From the NCBI RefSeq assembly GCF_033118175.1, contig NC_083685.1, positions 125,980,501 to 126,044,500 on the forward strand: a stretch of DNA of 64,000 bases. Direction: 5' to 3'. Under the pieces are notes generated by a model. The model had not been told where the DNA came from. It saw only the letters and a program-made list of their open reading frames with translations, and ran no database searches. Positions 22,983 to 35,600 of the stretch are shown piece after piece. Both the position numbers and the translations under genes were made by a program. This stretch comes from Dama dama. Taxonomy: Eukaryota; Chordata; Mammalia; Artiodactyla; Cervidae. The number at the start of each line of letters is the position of its first letter. Position 1 is the stretch's first letter.

Positions 22983-23546
22983 TCTCTTAAGATAATTTCC
23001 ATGTTATTAATACCTCTTAGATTAACAATAATCCCAAGAGTCCAGAGAAGTGAGCCACTCGTTCTGGAGCTGTGGGCAAGCCTCTCCTTTCTCTGGGTCT
23101 TGGTCTCCTTGTCTGTAAGAAGAGAAGGACTCAGTTTTCAATGCCTTTGTGTTCTCCTGGCTCTTCACCAGTTCCCACTTCCCAGCAACCCCAGACATTT
23201 CCGTGGGGCTGCGGTTTACAAAGCTATTTGTAGGCACCATGCTACAGGAATCACACCTTTGCCTGGAGCCACGTGGAGCTGGGATGAAGCAGAGAAGAGA
23301 GGAAAGAGATGTCGAGAGCCAGTGGGATGGAAGGTTTCCCATGGGACCATCCAGAACCGCATTCCCAGACATCCTCAGTGAAGCCAGCCTGGCTGATGGC
23401 GCAAGATGGGCAGCCTTGGGGAGCCCAGCTGCCTTGCCAGTCACCATCAAGCGAAGCAGGTGGAGGGAGGTTCGTGGGTGAAGGCCGAGCCCTGGGCCTC
23501 CTGTGACCCGCAGAGTCCTCCAGTTGGTAAGGCTGGAAACACGAGC
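22983..23546 (-). other. CD300A: Probable CD300A 3' UTR
   Basis: Sequence downstream of the CD300A stop. No AATAAA appears on the minus strand. The nearest variant is ATTAAA at 22929-22934, just inside L1-derived DNA, which would give a UTR of about 610 nt. The true end is unknown. Confidence 0.4.
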
Positions 23547-23666
23547 TTATGTCTTCTTAATCACACTGTACACTGGCGTCTCGGAGGGAATCCTGCAGGC
23601 CTTGGAGTCCTGTCTCTGGGAGTCAAACACCACCGAGGTGTAGTGAAGGTTGTCGCTGGGCGGGCC
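23547..23666 (-). CDS. CD300A: CD300A exon 7: last tail exon with two tyrosine motifs
   Basis: Acceptor 'ctctgtctccgcag', phase 0. It encodes 39 residues including LHYTSV (a textbook ITIM) and PVYSVI near the C-terminus ending IKKT, then TAA. The human counterpart ends with a serine at the -2 position of the last tyrosine; here it is proline. Confidence 0.93.
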   Translation of the reverse strand, partial: GPPSDNLHYTSVVFDSQRQDSKACRIPSETPVYSVIKKT

Positions 23667-26600
23667 CTGCGGAGACAGAGACCAGAGCCTCAGGGAGAGG
23701 CCAGGGAAGTGGGAATCCCAGATTCGGGAGGAGACATCGGAGGGGCGCGCGACCTGAGGGAGGCTCCACCATTCCCCACTGTCCTGGCCACTTCCTCTTG
23801 CAAAGACGGGTCTCCAAAATCCTGCCCACCCACCTGCTCCGCCCCCGCCTGATGGAGATGAGACGTGCCAGCCCTGGACCCTTTGCTGCAGGGCTTGCAC
23901 CTGGACAAACATCTCCTCGAGCAACAAAATCCAAAGAAACTCTAAGGGACTAAACACAACTGCGTGTGGGCACTGCCGCTGCTGCTGCTAAGTCGCTTCA
24001 GTCGTGTCCGACTCTGTGCAACCCCAGAGACAGCAGCCCACCAGGCTCCCCCGTCCCTGGGATTCTCCAGGCAAGGACACTGGAATGGGTTGCCATTTCC
24101 TTCTCCAGTGCATGAAAGTGAAAAGTGAAAGTGAAGTCGCTCAGTCGTGTCCGACTCTTTGCGACCCCATGGACTGCAACCCACCAGCTTCCTCCGTCCA
24201 TGGGATTTTCCAGGCAAGAGCACTGGAGTGGGCTGCCATTGCCTTCTCCAGCATGCATGTACAGTTGGGGCATATTCTGGATTAGAGATACAAAGAGACC
24301 AAAAAACCCAGCAAAAGCAGGGTACTGCGCATGCCTCCTGCATAGAACACCACCCAAGAGGTGGGCAAAACACCTAAGCCACCTTTCTAGCCCCACCCCT
24401 GGACACACCCCTACCCTCGCTCCATCTAAGGAACCCCCGGCCCCCACACCCCTTGGGGAGCAAGCAAGGAAGACTGCTGCTTGTTCTCGCTCCCTCCTGC
24501 TCCCTCCTGCTGCAGCAGCGGCCCCAGCAGAGCCTCGCCTGAATGTCTTGTCTGGCCTCTGATCAATTCTATTGATTGGGGAAGGCCAGGAGCCCTGATC
24601 ACTTTCAAAGACACAGCACAAAGTCCAAGCATCAGAGCTGGGGGAGTGCCTGGGATCTGCTTTGAGGTCATTAGTCACCAAGTTAGAAAAGCTAGGATGT
24701 TGCTAGTCCCAGGGCCATGTGTCTGATGCTTAAACCTCCACCTCATCTTCTCTGACAACCAATCCCTCAACTTCTGCCTAAATTCTTCCACTTAAGGGTG
24801 AGTTATGACCCTGCATGGGGTGGGGATGGGAGGCAACCTCTTCCATTATTCCACTTTTCAATGCTGTGCCTACGGCTTGACACACAAGGGCTCATTGGTA
24901 AAAATCTAAAAAGCAGAGTTCATACCAAAGAGATGGTGGCACTGAAACAGTGAAAAACCATCGGCTTTGACATTGGGTGTATGGTACATGCGTGTCCGTG
25001 CCTGCTAAGTTGGGTGTATGGTACATGCGTGTGCATGCCTGCTAAGTTGGGTGTATGGAACATGGGTGTGCGTGCCTGCTAAGTTGCTTCAGTTGTGTCC
25101 AACTCTGTGTGACATGGACTGTAGCCCGCCAGACTCCTCTGTCCATGGGATTTTACAGGCAAGACACTGGAGTAGGTTGCCATGCCCTCCTCCAGGGGAT
25201 CTTCCCACCCCAGGGATGGAACCTGTGTCTCTTATGTCTCCAGCATTGGCAGGCGGGTTCTTTACCACTAGCGCCACCAGGGAAGCCCATACAGTACATG
25301 AAAGTGAAGTGAAGTCTCTCAGTCGTGTCTGACTCTTTGCGACCCCATGGACTGTAGTCCACCAGGCTCCTCCGTCCATCCATGGGATTTTCCAGGCAAG
25401 AGTACTGGAATGGGTTGCCATTTCCTTCTCCAGGGGATCTTCCTGACCCAGGGATCAAACCCGGGTCTCCCACATTGTAGGCAGATTCTTTTATCGTCTG
25501 AGCCACCAGGGAAGTCCATATGGTACATTCAATTCAGTTCAGTCACTCAGTCGAGTCCGACTCTTTGTGACCCCATGAACACCAGGCCTCCCTGTCCATC
25601 ACCAACTCCCGGAATTTACTCAAACACATGTCCATGAGTTGGTGATGCCATCCAGCCATCTCATCCTCTGTCGTCCCCTTCTCCTCCTGTCCCCAATCCC
25701 TCCCAGCATCAGGGTCTTTTCCAATGAGTCAACTCTTCGTGTGAGGTGGCCAAAGTATTGGAGTTTCAGCTTCAGCATCAGTCCTTCCAATGAGCACCCA
25801 GGTCTGATCTGCCTTAGGATGGACTGGTTGGATCTCCTTGCAGTCCGAGGGACTCTCAAGAGTCTTCTCCAACACCACAGTTCAAAATTCTTCGGCGCTC
25901 AGCTTTCTTCACAGTCCAACTCTCACATCCATACATGACCACTGGAAAAACCATAGCCTTGAATAGACGGACTTTTGTTGGCAAAGTAATGTCTCTGCTT
26001 TTTAATATGCTATCTAGGTTGGTCATAATTTTCCTTCCAAGGAGTAAGCATCTTTTAATTTCATGACTGCAATCACCATCTGCAGTGATTTTGGAGCCCC
26101 CAAAAATAAAGTCTGACACTGTTTCCACTGTCTCCCCATCTATTTCCCATGAAGTGATGGGACCAGATGCCATGATCTTAGTTTTCTGAACGTTGAGCTT
26201 TAAGCCATTTTTTCACTCTCCTCTTTCACTTTCATCAAGAGGCTTTTTAGTTCCTCTTCACTTTCTGCCATAAGGGTGGTGTCATCTGCACATCTGAGGT
26301 TATTTATATTTCTCCCAGCAACCTTGATTCCAGCTTGTGCTTCCTCCAGCCCAGCGTTTCTCATGATGTACTCTGCATATAAGTTAAATAAGCAGGGTGA
26401 CAATATACAGCCTTGACGTACGCCTTCTCCTATTTGGAACCAGTCTGTTGTTCCATGTCCAGTTCTAACTGTTGCTTCCTGACCTGCATACAGGTTTCTC
26501 ATAGTAGGTGCTTAATAAATGCTGTACTTTATTGACTCTTGATTATCCACTGGCCATTCCAAAAGCCCCTTCATCTCCCACCTGACCCCTCAGCCACAAG

Positions 26601-29600
26601 GACACCAAGGTCTGGTGAAATCTACACTTTCTTCATTTTCTTTTCTTTTTTAAGATTTTTTTTGATGTGGACCTTTTTTTACAGTCCTTATTGAATTTAT
26701 TACAGTAATGCTTCTGTTACACGTTTTGGTTTTCTGGTCGAGAGGCATGTGGGATCCTAGCCCCCCAACCAGGGATCAAACCTGCACCCCCTGCATTGGA
26801 AGGCCAAGTCTTAGCCACTGGACCACCAGAGGCGTCCCCAACACTTGGCTGGTTTTCTGTGTATCCTCGTTCTGCAGAAGCACAAGGGATCAATCGAGCT
26901 CCTCTCCCCTCCCTGCCTGCCGGACCCCACATGGCGATGCCTCTGCCACGGCCCGCAGCCCCCAGGATGGGAGCTGGGCCCTTGCACTCACCACTGTGCT
27001 GTATTCCACCTCCACCGGGGTGGGTTGAATGGGCTTTCCTGAAAGGGGCCTCGTCTGCAGCTCCAGATTCGCATAGCAGGGCTCAGTCTGCTCAGCAGCC
27101 TGGGGTGGACAGGAGTGCAGGGTTTGGATGGGTATCCACAGGCCCCTCCACAGCCCAGCCTAGAGAGGCCCGTGTCCCTGCAAGCATCTCCCCTCCCCCT
27201 CTATGCTCTGGGTGCCCCAGCCTTCCCATCCTGCCTTCAGCCTCCCCCACTCAGGTCCTCTCTCGGGCGTGTTAGAATGGTCAGGTCAACAGCTGGGCTG
27301 GAGGACCCTCCCTCCCTCCTCCTCCCCTGGGAGGGAACAGACTGGCCAGAGCTCATGATGACCCAGCGACGAGACCTCCCAGGCGTTGTTCTTCCGGCTC
27401 TAGGTGAGCACCTCGCTCTATCCGTGTGGGATCCACGCGGACCTCCACCAGCTAACGGGACAGATCGGGTCCCCAGCATCTCCTGCGCGCCTCCCAGCCA
27501 CCCGGACGTGCCCCCTGCGTGAACCCTCCTTACCTGACTGCGGCTCTGGGGCGGCTCTGGTTTCTCTCCAGCTAAAGAGGCAAGAGAAGAGGAAGGAGAC
27601 TGAACCCTAGAATGAGCAGGATGCGGATCATGGAGGAGAGCCTTTCCCTAGAGACTTCAGCCCGGGGGACCTATCGCTTCAGGCCAGCAGCACGGTGGGA
27701 ACTCAAGGGTGTGTTGAGTGGGTGAATTAGTGAATGAGGAAATGAATGAATGAAGAAGCAAGAAGGCTCCAGCTAGGGTAGAGGGGATCAAACAAAGGTG
27801 GTTCCCAAAACAGCCACTCATAAAAATGTTCCTCAGGGATTTCCCTAGTGATCCAGTGGTTAAGACTCCACGCTTCCAGGTGAGAGAGATGAGAAAGTAA
27901 GGGCACTCATTTAACAGGAAATGTCTGCATGATGAACAAGATCTGGAGATCTTTTTTTCAACAATATAAACACACTTGACACTACCAAACTGTAAACTTA
28001 GAAATGGTTAAGATAACAAATTTGATAAGTATTTCTTTTTTTACCAATTAAAAAAATGCAGTTTTGCAGGCCCCACTGCAGCCGTGCTGAATTATCAACA
28101 TTGGGGATGAAGTCCAGCTGTGTTTTAACAAACCCTAAAATTTTTTAAAATAAAATAATAGAAAGGAAGTGACCTTGCAGAGACCTAGAGCATCAAACCA
28201 TGCAGTCACCAGGTTTATCTGCTGTGACCCCCTGGCCCGGGGTCAGCCCCTCCCAGACAGGAAGCCCTGTCCGCTCTGAGGAGTCCCAGCTCAGGTCGCA
28301 CAGCCTCCTGTTTCTGGCACCTGCAATGTGGCGTCCAGGTCCTGCCTCTGAGCGCGGCTCTGCGCTTCCCTGGTGCTTTCACCCGGGGCCCTGGGAGCTG
28401 AGGGTGGGGGAGGTGATGCCCACGCACCAGAGCGCCCTTGATCTAGGATCTCCACCAGGCAGCTCCAGAGCCCGCTGGATGCTGCAGGGAGAGACGCTGT
28501 CCAGCCTCAGGGAGGGAGTCCCAAAGTCAGCGGTGAGATTCCCAGAGTCAGGAGACACGAGGTCATGGACGACAGAGGCGTCTGCTGAAGCTCACCGATT
28601 GGCTCGACAGGCTGTGCAGCCAGGGGCGCTGAGGTATGAACACGTGCGTGTGTGCTAAGTCACTTCAGTCATGTCCGACTCCGTGTGACCCTGCAGACTG
28701 TAGCCTGCCAGGCTCCTCTGTCCATGGAATTTTCCAGACAAGAATACTGGAGTGGGTGGCCATTCCCTTCTCCAGGGGATCTTCCTGACCCAGGGATCCA
28801 ACTCACATCTCATGTCTCCTGAATTGGCAGGCAGATTCTTTACCACTAGCGCCACTTGAGATATGGACATATTTTCAGATGCTGTGGGCCAGCTCCTTAC
28901 CATCCTCTGTCTCCTCGACTCAGACAGATTTGATGGGAAGGAGGGAAAAGGCTGGTGAGGAAGAGATGGGAGTCCACCCCGGGGAGGCAGGTGACATGGA
29001 GGGAGCTGGGTTGCAGACAGCTGAACAGGAGTCCGCTGAAGGCGCCAGTCTACCCTGGCCACGACGGGGTCCTCAAGCGCCCAGCACAGGGCCTGGCGCA
29101 CACTAGGTGCTCAGGACAGCTTCGATGTGTGATCGAGTGAATGAATAAGGGAATGACGAGAGTGGGCTCAGGGGAGGAACCACGAGTGAGCACAGAGCAG
29201 GGGTCAGGCTGGGGCTAGCAGGACCACCAGGGGTCACTAACCCTAACCTTAACCCCAGAGGCAGCCGGGAGACAGGTGCTGAGATGCTAAGCAGGGGAGA
29301 GACACAGGCTACGTGAACACAAGGCCTTTCTCCCGTTAAACAAAGATCCCTTGACAAGGTGTAACCCACCCACACAAGTCAACACTGCACTCAAGGGATT
29401 TGGAGAAGATTATTAGCAGGGAAAATCATAAGGTTGAAAAGTGGAATTACAGGACTTCCCTGGTGGTCCAGTGGTTAGGAATCCAGCTGCCAATGCAGGG
29501 GACACAGACGGGTTCGATCCCTGGTCCTGGAAGATCCCACATGTCGCTGGGCAACTGAGCTGACCTGCCACAGCTACTGAGCCCACGTTCTCCAACCAGA

Positions 29601-32600
29601 GAAACTGCCACAGCGAGAAGCCCATGCACCGCCGCGAGAGAAAGCCCGCACGAAGCAACGAAGACCCAGCACAAGTCAACAAAAAACATAATTTTAGTTA
29701 AAAAAATGAAAGTGAAATTACATATGGAGCAAACATTTTAAGGAGTCAGATTTGCAAGAGACCATAAGGATGTGACTCAGCCGTCTGTGGCTGGTTTTCT
29801 CTGGGCGGTGCAAGTTCTTTTTATTTATTAGGGTGAATTTCCTTCCTTCTCTGTGTTTTACTTCTTTTTCCCATTTTCTACAGCAATCACACACCCCGTT
29901 TTTAAAGGGGAGGGGCGCTTTTTAGGTGAAAGGGCACCTTGGAGATCGCTGGGACCCACAGATCTGAGGCAACCCAGGCTGGGAAAAAGCCCCTGTGGTA
30001 AGCAGTATGGGCTAAAGTTTCAGGAGATGGTTCCCAGAAGCGATATGGGAACAGCAGATGGGGAAGAGGAAATGGTTTTCTTTCCATCCATCAAGCATAC
30101 GTATGTTGAGGCTGATTTTGCGGCTAAAGGCCGGAGATGTGCTGGAGGGAGGAGCTGGGCCCCACGGGGATGCTGGAGGTGAACGAGTCAGGCGGGGTCC
30201 CCCCTTTTGCTCCCAGGAAGAACCAATGCCCAGTCTAGCTCTGTAGGTGTGGAGCAGAGCCACCGGGGTCTCACTGCAGCCCTGAGAGGCTCAGCATCGG
30301 TAATTCTGAACAAGCATCCCCTCTGCCCAGGTACTCTGCGCAAATGGAATTAAGAACTTAGTCCAGGAAGGAACCCTGAGGCTCACACCCACTTCAGCAG
30401 AAAGCTGCTCTCCTATAGGAGTCAAGTACAAACCGGCACTCGCCCTGGGCGCCTGCCGTCCACCTCTGCAAGGATCAGATCAGGTGTTGATGCAGCTGCT
30501 AACCTTCAACACCCCCTGAAAGGAGTTCAGGGTGGAGAGCAGGAATGAGGCACCTGCGTGCCAGGTAAACGGGCAGGACTGGTCTTCGGAGAGTCAGATA
30601 TTCTCAGGAGCTGATTTTTATGAGCCCAGTCCTTGCCTCTCCCCATATCTAGAAAAGCACGAATATCCTTCATGGTGACGACTGTTCCCTGTGACTAGCA
30701 GAAGCTTCTCAAGACTAATAGAAACCTTCTGGAAAAACGTGTGTTTGATTGCATGTGTTCCTCCCCCTTCACCAAAATCACTGATACGCTGACCTTTCCC
30801 CGCCTCCTCAATCTTTGGAGCAGTTTCTCAGAGCTATCTAAGGTGCTGTCTCCCGGGCTGCAGTCCCCATTTTGCCCCAGATAAAACCTAGCTCGCAACT
30901 CTCACGCCCACCAGCAAGAAGGTCACAGGGTCACTGGTTTCTCTGTTCTCCTATGTATTTAATTTGCTCAAGTGTTTACTGAGCCTCTACTTACTGAGGG
31001 CCAGACAGGATGCTGAGGGTGTCTTATTTTCTCTCTTTTAATCTGAGCTCAGAGGAGAGCGGCTGGACCACAGGCTGCCTAGAGCTCCCTGGGCCCCACT
31101 GTGATGATACTAAATAATATTAGATAATACATTCACTCAACACACACTGCCCCTGTGCCTCCTTGGGTAAGGGTCTCTGATCTTAACGAGCTGCATGGGC
31201 TGGTAGGCCGGCAGCCTAGGAAGCAGGTGTGACAAACTGGTGGGACAAGGGCTTTGAGGGCGTTAGAACAGAGGTTCACCCGGAAGGGGTCCCCGAGCTG
31301 CTCTTTGGGGGCCAGGAAGAGATCCTAGAGGAAAGGAAGCTGAGAGCAGCATGTAGGGCCGCAGGAGTGAGCCGGCGAAGGGCAAGTGCCCAGAGCAAGC
31401 GCAGAGGAAGTTGAGAAACCGCTGCCTTGCAGAGTGTAAGGATGGGCTGACTGCCGAGGGCCTTGACCGTGCTGGGCAGGCCTGGACTTTGGAGGCTGTA
31501 GGAAGTCTCGGAAGGGTTTAGACGGAAGAGGGACGTTGCTTCACGAGCAGCTACCCCGACTCTGCCGTGGGAAAGGCCTCTTGCCTTAAAGTCACCTCCT
31601 CTCAGCCACACCAGGGACACTCCCTCCGGGGCCAGCCCTCTGGGGTCGCCCGGGCCATGTAGTCCCAGGGGAGAAACAGCTGATGACCCTCCTGGAAACC
31701 CGGACACATTTCCTCTAGGACCAGAGCGGTGCGGTGCGGTGCGGGCGGGTGTGGGGATCTCACTCACCTTTGACCCGTCTCTGAACCATCCTCCAGGCCA
31801 GCAGCGAGACGACCCCCAACAGGAGCAGCAGAAGCGCTAATGAGATCAGCAGCGCGTGGAGCCTGAGGGGAGACAGGGTGGGCTGCATGGGGCAGGAGGT
31901 CCTGCTTTCCCGCGCTTGTTCAGTAGATGAGCTCCCACTAAAAAAAAGGCAGACAGCATAAAGCCTCCTTTTCATCCCCTGTCTACCTAAATCCCCCCAC
32001 AGACACACACGGTACACCTAAGAACCTTCCAGAGCCTCTTTATTCAATACAAGAAAATACGAATATACATTATTTTTGTGTATGTCCTTTTTTCACATAA
32101 AAGAGGCATAGTGTAAACCATGGGTCCCCATCCCCTGGGCCATGGACCAGTATCCATCAGAGGACTGTTAGGAACCTGGCCACGCAGCAGGAGCTGAGCA
32201 CCTCCCCGTTCACCGGCACCCCACATCTCTCTCGTTACTGCCTGAACCATTCACCCCCACCCCCGTCTGTGGAAAAGCTGTCTTCCACAAAACCGGTCCC
32301 TGGTGCCAAAAAGTCTGGGGACCACTCTTATAAACACTGTTGTTCAGCTGCTCGGCTGTGTCTGACTCTGCGACTCCATGGACCGCAGCACGCCAGGCTT
32401 CCCTGTCTTTCACCATCTCCTGGAGCTTGCTCAAACTCATGTCCATTGAGTTGGTGATAAACACTAGCTTTTTGCTTCACAATGCATCTTGAAGATCTTT
32501 CCATGTCACTACATAGAGAAGTTCCCTGTGTGTTTTTCTTTTCGCAGTTGCATAGTATTCCATTGCTTAGACAGACCTTACGTTATTTAACTCTTCCCTC

Positions 32601-35600
32601 TCCGTGGGCATTTCTCCCAGTTTGCTATTACAAATATGGCTGCAAAAACATCTCCTTGAAACTCTACCAGTTCACACTTGGACAGCAGCAGCTGCTTTCC
32701 TGGGGAACTGACACAACTCCCCTGCTTGGGCCCCTTCTTTTATGTCTAACTTGCATCCATAATGTTCTAGTCTTTTTTCTTAAAGATGCACCCCCACCCC
32801 CTGCAAATTGCACAGGCTTCAGCTATACAAAACCCAGCTCTGGGGCTTCCCCGGTGGTTCAGTGGTGAAGAATCCACCTGCCAATGCAGGGTTCGGTCCC
32901 TGGCCCAGGAAGATCCCACATGCTGTGGAGGAAGTAAGCCTGGGCTCCACAACTACCGAGCCTGTGCTTAGAGCCTGCGCTCCATGACTGGAGAAGCCAC
33001 TGCAGTGAGAAGCCCGAGCGCAGAGACTAGAGGGTGAGCAGCACTCTCTGCAACTAGAGAAAAGCCTGTGCAGCACCAAAGACCCAGCACAGGAAAAAAT
33101 AAATAAACAGACGAACAAAATTATTGTTTAAAAAGCCCAGCTCCATTCCCCAGCTGTGCATCTGCAGATTGTTTCTGGAGGTGGTTTGTTTGGGGCCTGA
33201 ATCTCACCTTGCCTGATATAAAGATTGTCCCCAAGATTGTCAGGAAGCCAGTGGAGGGGTCTTGGGGTGTCGGATAATAAAGAATCTGACTGGCCTTTGC
33301 CTCTGGCTCCTGGAAGGGAGGCTCTAAATCCTTGGGGTTTTCCTAGTAATAGGAGCACCTTTGTGATTCACAAGCCCCTTGGATCTGCCTGAGATTTTGC
33401 CTGACTCAGGCTGGGAGCTGGTCACCAGAAGGACCAGCCATGTGATGAGAGATTTGGGGCTCTGAGCCAGCCTGACCTTCAGGGAAGTGGAAAGGGGTGT
33501 TGGGGGTTGATGTCAGTCATGTGGGCAATGATTCAATTAGTCATGTCTGTGCAATGAAACCCAAGTAAAGACTACGGACACCAAGACTTGGAACTTCCTG
33601 GTTGGTGAACACATCAAAGTCCCGGGAGGGTGATGCCCCCAACTTCACTGGGAAAAGGCACAGAAACTGCAGTCAGGACCCTCCCAGACCTTGCCCTACG
33701 TGCCCCTTCACTGACTGGTCCTGACCTTTATGCATGCGTGCTGAGTAATTTCAATCATGTCTGACTCTTCGCAACCCCATGGGCCGTAGCCTGCAGCCGT
33801 AGGCTGGACCCCAAGGACTGTAGCCTTCATGGTTAGGCTCATCTGCCCATGGGGATTCTCCAGGCAAGAATACTGGAGTGGGTTGCCATGCCCTCCTCCA
33901 GGGGATCTTCCCAACCCAGGGAACAAACCCAGGTCTCTTATGTCTCCTGCATTGGCAGGTGGGTTCTTTACCACTAGGGCCTCCTGGGAAGTGCCCTGAC
34001 CTTTATACTTTGTGATAAAGCTATATGTATAGCACTTCTCTACATTCTGTGAGTTACCTAAGCAATTATCAAAGCCAAGGGGGTCATGTATCCAAATGAT
34101 CAGAGATGTGATGATCTGAGCATCCCCCAAGTGCTCTGGCATCTGAAATCAGGCCGTCTTATAAGACTGAGCCTCACGAGTCTCACAGGATGCTGGAGTC
34201 TGTGCTGACTCGCAGGTGGTCAGTTCTGGAATCGACTTGCAGGGCATCAGGTGGTGTCAGAATAGGGAGTCTTGGGCTTCCCTGGTGGTCCAGTGGTTAA
34301 GAATCTTCCCAACAATGCAGGGGACACAGGTTCGATCCCTGATCCAGGAAGATCACACATGCCACAGGGCAACTAAGCCCGTGCACCACAACTCAGGAGG
34401 CGCTGATGGTAAAGAACCTGCCTGCCAACGCAGAAGACACGAGAGACGCAGGTTCAATCCTTAGGTGGGGAAGATTCCCCGGAGAAGGGCATGGCCACCC
34501 ACTCCAGTATTCTTGCCTGGAGAATCCCATGGACAGAGGAGCCTGGCGGACCACAGTCCATGGGATTGGAAAGAGTTGGACACGACTGAGCAGCTAACAC
34601 ACACCGCAACCGCTGAGCTTACGCTCTAGAGCCCACGCTCTGCAAGAAGAGAAGCCACCACAATGAGAAGCCCTTGCGCCAGAACTGGAGACTAGCCTCC
34701 ACTTATTGCAACTAGAGAAAGCCCCACTGCAGCAATGAAGATCCAGCGCAGCCAAAAATAAAAATTGATTACTTTTTAAAACAGAAAAGGGAGTCTGTGA
34801 ATCCCAGAAATGGCTTCAGACAATATGCATATTTCCAGGGAGAGAAACCATAAATGTCGTCAAATTCCCCTGGGTTTTTTTCCCTCCCCCTGCAAAAAAA
34901 AGGTCAAGAATCACATATTTGGAAGAAAGAATCTAAAACTTCAGAATCATATAAACTAGGCCCAGGAGCCAGCCTGCCTCTGTGACTATATTACCCTGTT
35001 GGTCACTTAACCTTTCAGAGCCTCTGTTTACTCATCCGTAAATGGAGGGTGATGGTGGTGAAGGATTGTAGGGAGATGATAACATCCAGGTGAGGCTCTG
35101 AGCACATACCTGGTAGGACATCATCTCACCAGCTCTCATTAAATGTCGCTTTCCCTCCATCCACCCCCAGCTTCTGCCCGGCCTGAGCCCTCTCAGAGGC
35201 CGGGGCAAGTCCAGTGTGGCCCCTACAGCCCAAGCTAGGAGACGCAGACCAGCTTCCAGCCTGGGTGCAAAGGGAGCCAGAGGCCCCAGTCAACGGGGAC
35301 AGGGCTCCTGACCAAATAGACCCCAAGGCAGAGGAGGCCCGCCTCCAGGACTCGGCCTAGGGCACCTCACCTCCAGCTCTGCGTGGGCTCCGGTTCCTCC
35401 TGGCTGCTGGTGCTGTGGGTGGTGCCCTCTGTGGCCAGGGTGGTGAACGGCACAGTTGAAACTTTGGTTGTGATTGTCGAGGTCTTGGCTGTGACAGCAG
35501 GTCGGGTTGACCTTGGCGTTGGTGATGCCGATGGTGCTGAAATACAAATCAGACTCAGGGAGCCCCTCTGACTCTCCCACGACACCCCTCCCCGATACCT

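Larger units (their letters stand above)
27572..31767 (-). other. CD300A: CD300A intron 4
   Basis: Apart from SINEs at 27835-27880, 28650-28860 and 29450-29700, and an AT-rich possible L1 remnant at 27955-28065, I see no exon-like or RNA-gene sequence. The + frame at 28200-28658 has no family resemblance. Confidence 0.5.
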
